A DNA stretch of 64,000 nucleotides from Hetaerina americana (Eukaryota > Arthropoda > Insecta > Odonata > Calopterygidae), in contig JAKTNV010000165.1 in the NCBI GenBank assembly GCA_022747635.1, forward strand, positions 310,001-374,000, given 5' to 3'. The notes under the pieces are model-generated. The model searched no databases. It had not been told where the DNA came from and was given only the letters and a program-made list of their open reading frames with translations. The position numbers were made by a program, and so were the translations under genes. Shown one piece after another: positions 31,780 through 46,595 of the stretch (position 1 is the first letter of the stretch; the number at the start of each line of letters is the position of its first letter).

Positions 31780-34536
31780 GATAGTATTAATTTATTTTGC
31801 CAAAATGTGAGATGTCTACGTAATAAGATAACGGAGATAGAGGCAATAGTCAAACATGGTGGCTACAATGTGCTATGTCTCAATGAGCACTGGATTGCAA
31901 AAAATGAATTTGATGTGTATAACATTAGTGATTTTGGCTGGTCATCATTCTACTGCCGATCTGTAGCAAAAAAACGGTGGTACCTGTATTTATTTCCTGA
32001 AAGGTATGCCCTTCAAGGTAATTGACTTGGACAAATTCTGTCTGGAATTGATTGCACTTTGAAATATCTGCGATTATATTGAAGGACCTGAATTTGATCA
32101 TTGCTTCTGTGTATCGCTCCCCTAATGGTGTTTTTTAACACTTCTTCAATCAACTGGAACTAGTACTATCCCTATTCTTGACTCTGAAAGCCAATATCAT
32201 AATTTGTGGAGATCTCAACATTGACATTACACTAAAAACTAGTAATTGCCAGGTTCTTGAAAATCTTTTGCTTTCTTATAATTTATACTGGGCAAACAAA
32301 CAGCCTACTCGACTTTCTGCCTGCCTAGATAATGTAATTACCAATTATGGTCCTGAATTGTACAGTGTAAGTGTTATTGACTATCTCTTATCGGACCATC
32401 AAGGTATAAGCTTCACTTTTATTACTCAAATAACTCAAAAGATATATCCAAATAGAGGTAAAACCATAATCGTGAGGCCCATAACAGTAGAAGGTTTAGA
32501 GAGTTTCTAACTGCTTCTATCTTGTATTGATTGGCATGGTTTTTGCACAGACTCTGTAGAACAAACATGTTTTTCAAGTTTTTTAGGTAATTTCCTAGGC
32601 ATTTTTGAGCAATGCTTTCCTAAAAAAATTCCTAACTCTATCCCCACTAAAAATAAAAAAAATCTCTGGTATGCTGGGGAGTTATTAGCTCTTAGAAATG
32701 ATTTACTTAGTTACTACCACTCTTACAAAACCAGTGGAAGCCAGCATGACAAAGAGGCTTACTTGAAATACAAAAGAGATTATTATAATTTAGTTAGGTG
32801 TGCAAAAAATAATGCTTACAAGGATTTTATATTGAATGCAAAAAATAAACAAAAGGCAGCATGGAGTATAATCAATCAAGAAGTTGGTCATGGTAATGGA
32901 AAAGAAAATCTTCCTTTCACCCCAGATGCTGTAAATAATTTTTTCTTAAATGCTGTTGAAGACAATTTGTTCTCTCGAAAAGTTGATGCTGCCAATATTG
33001 GTAATATGCTGCAAAATCTTCCTCCGAATAATTTAAATTTTAAATGGAATTTTGTTACTACACTTGATATTATATCGACTATTAAAAAATTTAAAAAATC
33101 CAACAGTAAGGATATTTATGGTCTTTCTAACTCCCTAATAAAGGACATTATTGTGCTCATAGCGGAACCATTAGCAATGTTAGTCAATTTATGTTTTGAG
33201 ACAGGAGATTTTTCAACAGCTCTAAAATATTCCAAAACAGTCCCTGTTATAAGAAAGGTGATAAAGATGATTTAGCTAACTACCGCCCCATTTCCAAGGC
33301 CCCCGTTTTTGGTAAAATTTTTGAAGCTATTATGAAAGATCAAATATGTAATTTTTTTGAGTTAAATAATCTGTTTTCCAAATCCCAGTATGGCTTTCGA
33401 TCTGGGAAATCTACAATTTTGGCAGTAGAGTCCATAGTTAATTATGTCATTAATGCATTTGAAGAAAAGGAATCAGTCTCAGTGACACTATGTGATCTTA
33501 GTAAGGCCTTCGACTGTGTTAATCATTTAATATTACTAACAAAGCTAGAATATTATGGTATTAAGGGAGTTGCACTGAAACTAATGAAGTCATATTTGGA
33601 TGATCGCCACCAATTGGTTGAACTTGATGGCTGTCAGTCTGCAGCTCTTAAAGTAAAATGTGGTGTACCACAGGACTCTGTGCTTGGCCCAGTACTTTTC
33701 ATTATCATGATTAATGATTTGCCCTGTAATATGAAACCTAGATCTGTTTTATATGCTGATGACACTACTTTTGTGCAAAAGTGTCAACATCCAGAAGATG
33801 CAAAGTTACGATCTAGCGCTACCCAAAAACAGGCTAAGGAATGGTTTGATGTTAATCATTTACAATTAAATACTAACAAAACTCAGCATATTGTGTGCAG
33901 TCTTAAATGAAAAACAACTGATATTGAAACTGCTAAAATACTAGGAATTTATATTGATACAAAACTTATTTGGGAGACTCACATCAGTCAGACCTGTAAT
34001 AAACTTAGTAAAGCTGTTTATATGTTAAGAAAGCTCAACTTTATCATTTCAAATGAGTATCGTTTAACACTTTACCATGCCTTCTTTCAATGTCATTTGA
34101 ATTATGGTGTTGAGTTATGGGGTCATTCCCCTCATGTTAAACAAATTTTGCTACTGCAAAAGAGAGCTATTCGCTCTCTTGCTAATATACCCCAATGTGA
34201 TTACAGCAAACCTTTATTTATTAGGTATAGAATCATGACTGTATTTTGTTTGTATATCTTTAAGGCTCCGACTCATGTGAAAGTTAATCTAGAAACTTAC
34301 CAATTAAAATCCAACCTCCATAAGTATTCCACAAGAGGTAAATCGAATCTAAATACTACTTATTGTAGATTGTCATTAACTTACAACACATTTCACAATA
34401 TGAACATACCACTGTATAACCATCTGCCTACTCAGTTGAAATCAGATGCTATCCAGAGTTTCAAGAATAGGGTATATACCTGGTTACTTACTCACCCACT
34501 ATACTCATTGGATGAATTCTTTTGTGGCAATTTTCA
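31780..34536 (+). pseudogene. CR1-type LINE ORF2, endonuclease and RT, broken
   Basis: Endonuclease: FCQNVRCLRNKITEI, NVLCLNEHW, IIICGDLNIDI and LSDHQGI. RT: ANYRPISKAPVFGKIFE, SQYGFRSGKST, LCDLSKAFDCVNH, GVPQDSVLGPVLF (the usual Gly is Asp), and the active site LYADDTTF near 33755. C-terminal part: LNYGVELWGHS, LLLQKRAIRSLA and FKNRVYTWLL. At least four stops and shifts (near 32024, 32510, 33275 and 33910) split it. The order and motifs point to the CR1 clade. Confidence 0.87.
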
Positions 34537-34833
34537 TCAGTGGGCAACCCTGCCTTACACCTCTTCCTAACGCTACCCATCAGGACTCTTCATTTCCCAC
34601 TCGCACCTGAGCAGTCTGAGACATATACAGGTTGCGGATTAGCCTCCTTTCCCGCCAATCTATTCCTATTTCCTGCAATATACTCATTAGTTTTTCACAA
34701 TTCACTCCATCAAATGCTTTTTCGAAAGCTACAAAACAGGCAAATACATCCTGGTTGTGTTCTATATTCCTCTCGATTAATAATCTCATTTCTGCAATGG
34801 CATCACACGTACCTCTCCCCTTCCTAAACCCTG
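34537..34833 (-). pseudogene. RTE LINE copy A, RT central part
   Basis: The minus strand reads GFRKGRGTCDAIAEMRLLIER, then VAFEKAFDGVN and DWRERRLIRNLYMSQTAQV, matching copy B at about 36950-37240. It continues into 30180-30778 once the CR1 LINE is skipped. The upstream side is cut near 34833. Confidence 0.82.
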
Positions 34834-34849
34834 AAAATGTCTCGCAAGT

Positions 34850-35660
34850 TTGATGGGCATTTAAACAAAACAGAGGGACAAGGTTAGAATAAAATTGATG
34901 TTGACTGATTGTCATTAATAATTATGAAGAGTTCACGGATTAAATGTTTAATTTTGTGTGTTCCGGGGAAGAAAGTGGTGATAATATTAGGGCTTTTTGG
35001 AAAGTTTGGTTTGATGAGGGGAGTGTATTTGGTTGAGGGTTAGGATTTTACTGCTCAGTAGCATTCATGGTACCTACATTTTCTCAGAGAGTCATGTAGC
35101 TGATACAAGTACTTCTGTTGGGAGGGGATGTTGTTGCAGAGACTGAAGCCACGGACTGAGAGAGAAAAGGATGGAGCGCTTTGTAAGAGGTGGATGGCAG
35201 CTGTCGAAATCAAGCTATTGTTCTTACTAGTTGGATTAACGTGGACTGAGGTATAAAAGGTATTGTTTTGGAGGTGAATGTTAATATACAGGAAAGTGTT
35301 ATTCAAGTCGGGTATGGAAGAAGTGAATGATACTAATGAGGATTTGAGAGAGGAAATAAAAGGGGATAAATTTTTGCGTCTGAGGAACCAAAGGAGGAAA
35401 ATATCATTGATATAGTGGGCCCAGAAGAGTGGTTTGAGGGTTTATTATTGCAGAAAGTCATGTTTTAGTTTACCCATAAAAAGATTGGCGTATGTAAGAG
35501 CCATACGTGTTCCCATTGCAGTGCCTTTTATTTGTAAATATATTTTCTCGTTGAATTGAAAAGCATTTTTGGTGAGAACAATTTTACTCTGTTTGATGAG
35601 CAAATCTGTGGATGGGGTGTGTTGTGTGGATCGTAGGGAGAGTTAATATTGCAGGGCTTC
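34850..35660 (-). pseudogene. Penelope-like RT relic
   Basis: The minus strand reads FNEKIYLQIKGTAMGTRMA, YANLFMG, KPLFWA then YINDIFLLW, and NNTFYTSVHVNPTS, the order seen in Penelope-like reverse transcriptases. In the family the active site is RYIDDIF; here it reads YINDIF, so one catalytic Asp is Asn. Stops and shifts occur throughout. No GIY-YIG endonuclease part is seen. It lies between RTE copy A and an unassigned stretch. Confidence 0.8.
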
Positions 35661-36117
35661 TCAGCCTTCTTTGTTGGGAATGGAGGTGTACAGAGATGTA
35701 TTGTCTATTGTGGCCATGAGAATGGTCGTGTTGTTGTGCTGAACCAAGCACACTGCATGTATCACATGCCTGCCTCCCACCCCCTTGTTCATTTCCCATT
35801 GGTCCCTTACCCCTCCCTCCCTCGACCCTACCCTGCACAAGTCCCCTCCGCTATTCCACGAGAAGGCCAGTCTGAGGACAACAGCAGAGCCATTGAAACA
35901 TCAAAACAATATATAGTGAGTGTCCTTTCTTTGTGTCCCTATGGTTTAAAAATCTACATCTGTATTTTTATGTGTTTATATATATTTATGTATATATATA
36001 TATAAATATATACATATAGAATTATTATGTAATCTACCCGTTAAGGTAGGTTTTTGGATGGACAAAGCTACTAAATAAAACCTTATGTGTCTCGTAAAAA
36101 ACACAAAATCCAGCATC
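35661..36117. other. Unassigned stretch with short TA repeat
   Basis: No convincing gene. A TA-rich run lies at about 35978-36016. The left part may extend the Penelope relic upstream of its RT. Confidence 0.4.
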
Positions 36118-39072
36118 CTACTCCATCAAGTCCCTCTTCATCTCTGAGTGCTCTCTGCCTCCCTTCATCCCGTCCAACTTCCCTATCCTACTCCTTCCCT
36201 TTCCTCGTTGGTCTAACATTCTCCCCTCTATCACAGTCCTCAATATCCCACTGCCGGTAAATACCCCCTTCACTCTTTTTTCCTGCCTCTGTAGGATTGC
36301 TCCAAACAAGCCCCTCTCCACGCCCACCATACCAAGTACTTCCTTGTTTGTTTTCTTCTGTGTGCATTTCACCTTCTCCATTCTTCTCCACACCCACATT
36401 TCAAAAGCCTCCAGTGTACGTCTATTCTCCTGCTTCAATGACCACATTTCCGCACCGTACATAGCTACGCTCCATATCAGTGTTTTTACGAGTCTTTTTT
36501 TAACATCCTTTCTCAACATCCCTGTCATCAACTCCCCCCTCCTTGTGAAAGCCTCTTTGCCTAGCACAATTCTTCTTCTTACGTCCCTACTACTTTGAAC
36601 GTGTTGGTCCAAAAAACTACCGAGGTATGTAAACTTTCTATCTGCTCTGGTTTTTGCCCTCCTATTTTAATGTTTAGCTTAGCATTTTTCTTTCTGGACA
36701 ATCGCTTAACCTTTGTTTTATTAATATTGATTCTCATCCCATTCTGTCGCACTGAATTTCCAATTCACTAAGCAATGCTTGCAAGCCCTTGGCTAACTGA
36801 CAAACTAAAGCTTGGTCATCGGCAAACCTAACTGATTTTAAAAATTCCCCACCCACTTTCATTCATTCCTCCAGTTCTTCCCATGCCACTTTCATCATTT
36901 CCTCGGCATATAGGTTGAACAGTAACGGTGATAATGAGCAACCCTGTCTTACACCTGTTCCTAATCCTGCCCAACCGAACTCCCAATTCCTCACTCGCAT
37001 CTGAGCAGTCTGAGACATATACAGGTTGCGGATTAGCCTCCTGTCCCGCCAATCTATTCCTATTTCCTGCAATATACTCATTAGTTTTTCCCAATTCACT
37101 CTATCAAATGCTTTTTCGAAAGCTACAAAGCAGGCAAATACATCCTGGTTGTGTTCTATATTCCTCACGATTAATAATTTCATTACTACAATGGCATTAC
37201 GCATATCTTTCCCCTTCCTAAACCCAAACTGATCCTCCCCGAAGTAATCATTTGCCCTATTCTCTGTCCTTTTGTTTATAATCCTGAGAACAACTTTAGC
37301 TGCATGGGATATCAAACCTATCATCCTGTAGTCCTCTCATGATTTTCCCCTAACCTTTTTGGAATTGAAATTAAAAATGATCTCACAAAGTCTTCCGGCC
37401 AGATTCCCTCCTCATAAATACTACGGATCAGCCCATATAGCCTCTTCCTCCCACATTTTCCTAAGCCTTTTAAAAGTTCGGCGGGAATGTTATCCACCCC
37501 CACGGCCTCATTTAGTTTCATCTCCCTTAATGCCCTTTCTATCTCATTGTCTAGTATGCCTGGACCTAAGCCATCTTCCTCTATGTCATGTTCCTCTTCT
37601 GTGTCTAACCTTGTTGGTCTAAGTTCTTTATTATTCCTTCCATCTCTCTTGGATCTTCCCTGCATCCAATATTACCTTACCCACCTTATCTCTAACTGCG
37701 ATCGTTGATCTCCCTTTCTTACTTCCCGATAAAGAGTTAACTTTGCTGTACAGCGCACCTATTTCACCCTTCCTCTGCAGACTTTCCATTTCCTCGCACT
37801 GTCTTCCACCATGCTTCTTTTTATTTTATTTGTTGATCGCCTCAATTTATTGTTTAATTCTTTGTACTTCATTTTGCCTAATTCTGTATTTACATTCTTC
37901 TATTTTCGCCGGTCATCCATCTTTGTAATTATCTCATCCGTGATCCATGTTTTCGTGGTCCTTTTAGCGTTAACGATTCCAATAGAGTCTTTTGCAACTT
38001 TAGACAACCATTTCTTGATACATTCCCATTTTTCCTTGATAGTACGTAGCTTTTCACCATCCGCCATGATTTCCTCTACCACCTGTTTGAATTCCTTCAT
38101 TTTCAAACCATTTAATGCTTCTACATTCCATTTTCCAACTCGCCGCCCCTGCTGTATCTTTTCGAAACGGACGCTACAGTTCATAATAATTAATTGTGGT
38201 CTCAGTCCGCATCCGCTCCCGGGAAGCTGTGCGAATTTATCACACTGTTGCTAAACCTGTGCGTAACCAGGATATAATCTAGCTGATACCTTTCTGAGTC
38301 ACTTGGCATTTTCCATGTATACCTGCATCTTTTGTGGTGTCTAAACCAAGTGTTGGTGGTGACTAGCCCGTCTCCAGCAGAACTTAACTGCTTTCTCCCC
38401 GCGGTCATTCCTTGTGCCTAAACCGTAGTCCCTGACCTCATCACCATCTCTTCCTTCGCCTACCTTCGCATTCCAATCCCCCATCACTATGAAATGTTTC
38501 CCTGCAGGTTCAAATGCGATTATGTCCTCTAACTGATCGTATATCCTATCAACCTCCTCTGCCTTCTGGTTGCTCGGTTGCATATATACCTGAATAATGA
38601 CCAAGTTCGTCGGTTCTGTTTTTATCTCTACTAGTAGTATTCTATCCGGTACCTGCTCTATGTTGACTACGCTTCTCCCTACCTCTTCATTTAATACTAT
38701 AGCAACCCCTCGTTGGCTCTCGTCCCCGCCGCCGTATATTATTCTATACTTATCACTCCAATAATTACCGCTATCTTTCCATCTCACCTCGCATAGACCT
38801 AAAATATCGATATTCCCCCTTTCCATCTGTCGCTTATCATTCTCCAGTTTCCCTGTCCTCATCATTGTCCGAACATTCCACGTTCCTATTGTAATTAATT
38901 TGGTCTTCTTCTGCTGCGTTTTCTGTCCTGCTGCTGCCGGTTTTCTCTTGCAAGGGTTTCGTGGGATGACGACCGCGGAAGCCTTGCCTCCCCCGCTGCC
39001 GGGTACGACACACGGCCGATTGGGCCGAGCCCCATAGTTGCCAGGACTCAAAATCTTTGTATAGTCCATCAT
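36118..39072 (-). pseudogene. RTE LINE copy B ORF2, endonuclease and RT
   Basis: Minus strand. Endonuclease (39072-38341): IGTWNVRTMMRTGKLEN, LGLCEVRWKDSG (catalytic Glu), GVAIVLN, and GDWNAKVGEGRDG. RT: NIPAELLKG, EDQFGFRKGKDMRNAI, VAFEKAFDRVNWEKL, VRQGCSLSPLLFNLYAEEM, and FADDQALVC near 36810. C-terminal part: LIWSVAMYGAEMWSL and FEMWVWRRMEKV. The endonuclease is the type found in RTE elements and in the vertebrate gene CFDP2, which took it from an RTE. Frames break near 38340, 37900, 37660, 37320 and 36860. The C terminus is well kept (36118-36612). Confidence 0.87.
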
Positions 39073-39368
39073 GTTAATCTTTGGAATGGTAATTGAGGTA
39101 GTTTCCCGTTGCCTTCCTCTATAGTTTTTTTAACGTGACACCATGACTTCTTGGCCGCCCCACTTGGGTCCGACGCCATTGCAGCCGCCTTACTGAGGAA
39201 CAGACGCTGCGTGGACTACCTTTTGTCTGGCTCCTAACCTTCGACCTATGTGGCATTGGTGACCCTACCAGGAGCAATTATTATTACTCCCGCCAGTACA
39301 GCTCTAGGGGTCATCGGAACGCACGAGCCATTCCACCACGTCAAGATTGTAGTCCGGGGAGGGTTTTA
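39073..39368 (-). other. RTE copy B 5' region
   Basis: About 295 bp upstream of the RTE start codon, with no frame of note. The Helitron begins at 39369. Confidence 0.5.
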
Positions 39369-42074
<2,706 letters not shown>

Positions 42075-42367
42075 AACTGCGGGATATGCCGCAACAGTAA
42101 CTTTTAACGGACACATCCGGCATCTCCCGCAGTTTATTTGGAATTTGTCAAGGTGTTAACAGATAAGTGTTTAAAAGTTGGCTCTTTAACCGTGTGGCGC
42201 ATCCCGCACACGACTACGAATACCTGTGGCATTGTATGTACGGTATTTCGTCACAACATCTTGTTCCTTTAAAACCCTCAAAATTTCTGAGATTAAGAGG
42301 AGGCCTCGATAGCAGAGCACAGGCATGTCCTGCCTGTGTTCAAACGAGTATCTCAATTTCGCCGGCG
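42075..42367 (+). repeat. SINE-like sequence related to the E3 foldback insertion
   Basis: It shares AAACTGCGGGATATGCCGC and CAACAGTAACTTTTAACGG with 4870-4915, and TTAAGAGGAGGCCTCGATAGC with the tRNA-like head at 5045-5070. Its first 60 bp form a small inverted repeat (AACTGCGGGATATGCCG against CGGCATCTCCCGCAGTT). It lies just outside the inner end of arm 2. Box B was not found. Confidence 0.6.
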
Positions 42368-42714
42368 TCCGAGGCTTCGGCCGCCGGGATTCGGAGAGCG
42401 GCGCTGCCGGACTCTCTCAGAAGTCGAGGTTCCGATCGTGTTTTGTGTCGAGCGGCGGTTGACCGCCTAGTTCATCAAGAAGCGTGCGGTTTGACTCTCG
42501 ACTTCTGCTGCCGGGAAGGCCGTGCTTTCGTTCTGTTTACTGGATCAAGACAGGCCTTGACTCTTGGTGTAGAGCTTAGGCTCATTTTTATTTGCTACCA
42601 ACGGTTGCGTGTAGCGGGGAGGGAGTGCGCACGAGTGTTTATTTCTTTCTTGGAGTGCTTTCGGTACGCTCTCCCTTTTTTCGCGCTGGCGTGCTCAATT
42701 TGATTTGTTTCAAA

Positions 42715-43440
42715 ATGGTCGTACATCACGTGGACACGCTCGCCCTGCAAATTGACGATAAGGCGAAGCCCCCTGCTCCGTTGGAGGTCCACCTCCTTAC
42801 ACTAGAGTCACTGGGCCTCACACCGGAAGAGATTGTGGATATCTAATTTGGATATAACCGCCATTTGGTATTCCTGAAGTTGGCAACTGAAGCTACTATG
42901 AAGAGGATTCTATATTATATCCCACGAAAGCTACCGTTTCCATCCCTAACAATCCGAGGACGACGATTACCATTGACTAGACCTTCGGTAGCCTTTGTAA
43001 TGTCAGGGTTCTTCGTCTTCCCGTGGAGACCCCATTGGAAGATATAACAAGTAAGCTTCAACGTTTTGGAAAAATCCATCGCAACCCGGCCATTATCATC
43101 TATGAGGGTCAGCGCCGCACCTGCGCCTGTTGCAACCAAGAAGGCAAAGGTGTAGGAAAGCAAAGGTGTCCGCAATATTCCTAGGGCTCCTCTAGAGGTG
43201 GACCAATTCGATCGATCTCCTCCGATTTCTCCCGACGGAGCCCCTTCGGCAGATGACCTCCAGTCCGCTCCCGCCCCCCCCCCCCCGAGGCCACCTCCTG
43301 GGTTGGGCCGGTCACCAGCTCTGCTGCCTAAAGGGGGCCCCCCGTTGAACGCTGCCGAGTTACCCGCTCTTCGTAGAGACCACGGCTGGGTCTTCTTCTT
43401 CGGACGAGGTCGAGGGGGAGGTATGCAGTGACAACTCGAG
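42715..43440 (+). pseudogene. LINE ORF1 (L1/Tx1-like), arm 2
   Basis: Start ATG 42715 (MVVHHVDTLALQIDD). An in-frame TAA at 42844-42846 is shared with arm 1; the same frame continues at 42865 (VFLKLATEATMKRIL). A frameshift near 43030 leads to AIIIYEGQRRTCACCNQEGKG, where the knuckle lost a pattern residue (CARCN in arm 1). A Pro/Gly-rich tail includes a run of nine C at 43276-43287. 5' UTR 42368-42714 has no other feature. Confidence 0.75.
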
Positions 43441-43599
43441 GCCTCGAACATCGGCCCGTCGAACGAAGCGTCCCGGGAAGCGGCGAAGCTCTTGTCGCTT
43501 GGGCTCGAGCGGCGACCGAAGCGCCGTAAGCCAAGACCAGGACTCTGGTAAGTGATGTCCGGTGCCCATAGCTGTCCTCTCATTCCACCAATTAATATT

Positions 43600-44184
43600 A
43601 TTTCGCTTAATATTATGGTGTTTATAGCGCTTTAAAAAGTGCAGTCCAACGTTTTCCTCGCGATCTCAGGGCTGATGTAATCCTCCTTCAAGAGGTAAAA
43701 GAGGACATACTCTGGGATACAAACATCTTTCAGGCTTTCGACAATTTCGCCGAAAGTCATTCTGGCACCACCACCCTAGTCCGAAATGGCATTCCGTTCT
43801 CTCATGTTCGCCGCCACGCTTCAGGCCGAAAAACGTTCGCTATCGTCAATGGTATCCATATCACGAACCTTTACGCTCCCTCCGGTGAGCGCGCGAGGGC
43901 CGAGCGCGAAACATATTTCAATGAACTCCTTCTCCCCTACCAGTATTCTTTCTTGGGGAGGGCCATATTGGGCGGAGATTTCAACTCCATCTACCGCCGA
44001 GAGGGTAGTGCCTCGAAAAGGGATGGGGTGACATACTATCCAAGCCGGGCACTCTCACTGATTCGAGCGATTGACGCAGTGCGTTCTTATTGCGCCGGTC
44101 CCACCCCCTTCACGCGATCAGGGCCTAACTCTCGGACGCGGATTAACTGCCTCTTCGTCTCGGCATCCCTAAAGAATGTTTAGA
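43600..44184 (+). pseudogene. LINE endonuclease domain (L1/Tx1-like), arm 2
   Basis: It matches arm 1 (6131-6786): VILLQEV, TTLVRNGIPFSHVRRH, TNLYAPSGE, ILGGDFNSI, then SRTRINCLFVSASLKN. The N terminus is frameshifted near 43615 by a small insertion, so the arm 1 copy is the better frame. It ends at the E3 joint near 44185. Confidence 0.82.
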
Positions 44185-44348
44185 GAGTAGACACGTGCCC
44201 CTACGCGCGGAAGGATCTGGCCAGAAGTTTTCGTCCTCAGCGTCTACCCAGTTAGTGAGGGGTGCCTGAACTTCCTCCCGGAATGGCGCCACCTCAACTA
44301 CTTAGCCCCTTTTTACCTTTTGTTCGCTGCTACGAATGTTACAAAGTA

Positions 44349-45101
44349 CGAGGGTCATCCGGAAAGTAGTACCCGTTCGTGAAATAAAGACACAAAAGTA
44401 AATATTAACAAACATAAAAAATTTTATTTGAAAGAGGATACTTTAAACTACTTCTCAACATAATCTCCAAGCAAATTAAGGCATTTGTCATAACGTGTGA
44501 CAAGTTTCTGTATTCCTGCTGCATAGTCCTTCGCCGCCAGCTCATTGAGATACGCGAGGGACCCATCTTGCACAAATTTTTGCATAATGCAGATGGTGTT
44601 TAACAATTTCATGAACAATTGTTCGAGAAACATTGGGAAAATGCTCACAGATGTCATCAATTGTGACGCGCCGATCGTTCCTCACGAATTCGTCAACTGA
44701 GCTCACCAGTTGGTCTGTAATGACAGACGGTCTCTCCGAACGCTCATCGTCGTGTGTGTTCCCCCTCCCCATGTTGAAGTTGCGACACCACCGCCGAACA
44801 GACGACTCGTCCATTACATTGTCTCCATACACCTCCTTTAATTGGCGATGAATATCACATGGGCGAACGTTTCTTGCATTGAGGAATTTAATCACTGCCC
44901 TCACTTCACAACTGGCGGCGTTCTCAATTTTTTTAAACATTGTAAACAATCACAGAAACAACACAGGCAATGCTAGCGTCACGCAACTAGGCTCAGAGAA
45001 GGCAGACAAGCCACTGAAGCTATCTGACCTCGTCCAGCGGCTACTCGCGTCGTCAGCACTTCATGCGGCACGAACGGGTACTACTTTCCGGATGACCCTC
45101 G
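44349..45101 (-). mobile_element. Internally deleted mariner in arm 2
   Basis: A 753-bp copy of the element at 12210-12950, with TA at 44347-44348 and 45102-45103. Arm 1 has the empty site at about 5990-6000 (TTACTTTGTAACATTCG region), so this insertion came after the arm duplication. It keeps 12 bp that the env copy lacks. Confidence 0.95.
44542..44949 (-). CDS. HTH-only mariner transposase remnant (second copy)
   Basis: The same 135-codon frame as 12391-12798, open from MFTMFKKIENAA to WVPRVSQ. It differs by two residues visible in the two proteins: ERSER for ERSGR and NVSRT for NISRT. DNA-binding part only, no catalytic residues. Confidence 0.8.
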   Translation of the reverse strand: MFTMFKKIENAASCEVRAVIKFLNARNVRPCDIHRQLKEVYGDNVMDESSVRRWCRNFNMGRGNTHDDERSERPSVITDQLVSSVDEFVRNDRRVTIDDICEHFPNVSRTIVHEIVKHHLHYAKICARWVPRVSQ

Positions 45102-45930
45102 TAATATGGGGACATTGCCTTCAGGTGACACCGAAGCAATGCTCGGCAGAATAAATAAATCTCTCTCGCTTCCAATGACTCGCACTTCTTTGCCTTCAAC
45201 CATCTGACTCTTTATCTTCGAAAACACAACGGATAACGGCGCTACTCTAATATATTCCTCTGATACAATTTTGCTCGATCGGCCAACCCCATTACTAGTG
45301 CCGGTCTGAGTTTCGCGAACTTTGCCATCGCACAAGGGGACAACAAATCTATCCTCTCTTACTGGCGAAAAAACACAATCATCACCCGACTTCTTTATCC
45401 CAAACCGGGAGTCGGTGGAAACCTCGAAGACATCGCCATTAACTTCGTCCCTAGCGGTGCAGCTTGCTTGCGACGCGGGTGGCAACCTCTCTATGACTCT
45501 TTCGGCCTTCGCCACCTCTACTAATTTCTGTGAATCCTTATTTAGAGATCCGTGATCCTTATTCCCTTCTGTCGATTCCTCCGTCGTTACTTGAAAACAA
45601 ATTCCCTCCATACTGCCGTTTATTCGCGAGTTACATTTCATTATCTCTGCCGGAAAAGCACTTTGGTTTTTAATGTCGCTTATCGTTTTTTCCTCAAGGG
45701 ATGCTAAATTATACGTGGCCATTTGCGAATCATTGCCATTAATTATACCATAAATGAAAGAATCAAACGCCTTGACCTCTTTGGAAACTCCAATTTCATG
45801 GGCGCCTATGGGCTCGTTCATCTGCGATGTTACGCCATTAGATTTAAGGTCTGTCTCGTTTCCCTCACCCATTCTTATTTTCCGTTTATTGAACGATATA
45901 CTTTTCCCGAAACAAACCAAAAAATCAAGG

Positions 45931-46227
45931 CAACAATTTCAGAGTGTTAAAATCATTCGCCTTGACTGGGATTCAAACCCAGATCCCGCAATATCCGGTT
46001 GAGTGCTTTAGCCACTTAAGCTACCGAGGCGTCCTCTTAAACTCTGAAATTTTGGGGCTTTTAAGGGAACAACAGGACTCGACCGGATATTGAGGGATCT
46101 GGGTTCGAATCCCAGTCAAGGCGAATGATTTTTACACTCTGAAATTGTTGCATTGAAATGCACATTAGCGGATGACTCCGTTAAAACTTACTGTGGCGGC
46201 ATCTCCCGCAGTTTCTTTGGAATTCAT
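45931..46227 (-). repeat. Foldback tRNA-SINE insertion in E3 (arm 2)
   Basis: A 297-bp counterpart of 4862-5158 with the same 10-bp duplication, here as AAAATCAAGG at 45921-45930 and 46228-46237. The inverted tRNA-like halves are again present (GGATTCAAACCC near 45968 and GGTTCGAATCCC near 46102). Confidence 0.85.
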
Positions 46228-46595
46228 AAAATCAAGGCCTAGAAGACCGTCATAGTTCGTTTCCCCCAAATCCACTACTAAGATGTCATGGGGATATAAT
46301 TTATGATCAATCAAAAATTGCACGAACTCTCTCCGATGATTGGCAAGGGATGACCTGACGTGCTTCGCACTCGAGAATTGTAATCAGAATTCCTTAATTG
46401 GCCAAAAGGAAATTTTTTACTATCAATGATGGTAACGGCTGCTCTCGTTTCTACTAGAAAATTGTTATCTTTCCCAAAATTATTAACTACTATTGTCCAT
46501 CCTGCTTCTTGAGTTACCACTAGAATTAAATCTGTCCCGACCTCCCAGTCGGGAGATCGGCGTTTCCCGCCACGAAGGGATTTTCGCGCCTCGGG
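46228..46595 (-). pseudogene. E3 gypsy protease (arm 2), active site lost
   Basis: It reads DLILVVTQEAGWTIVVNN then LVETRAAVTI, the same Asp-to-Glu and Gly-to-Arg changes as arm 1, then a stop before the GLDFM end at the SINE. Confidence 0.85.

Larger units (their letters stand above)
30779..34536 (+). mobile_element. CR1-type LINE inserted in RTE copy A
   Basis: A non-LTR element of about 3.75 kb whose two ends fall inside one RTE sequence: RTE homology runs to about 30778 and restarts at about 34537 at the next positions of copy B. A 5' UTR of about 215 bp, ORF1 (30995-31776) and ORF2 (31780-34536) are present. The exact ends and any target duplication could not be fixed by eye. Confidence 0.82.
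44185..45920 (-). pseudogene. E3 gypsy protease-RT linker (arm 2), split by mariner
   Basis: It is the counterpart of 5159-6130. The frame from 45920 reads as in arm 1 (GEGNETDLKSN) through SVSPEGNVPIL, where the mariner at 44349-45101 splits it; the rest (44185-44348) continues to the joint with the LINE. Skipping the mariner and one TA restores the arm 1 sequence. Confidence 0.87.

Noticed and set aside
38341..39072. A host gene like CFDP2 (craniofacial development protein 2)
   Set aside because: The frame is the RTE endonuclease that CFDP2 itself acquired. RT follows in the right order on the same strand, so this is a LINE.
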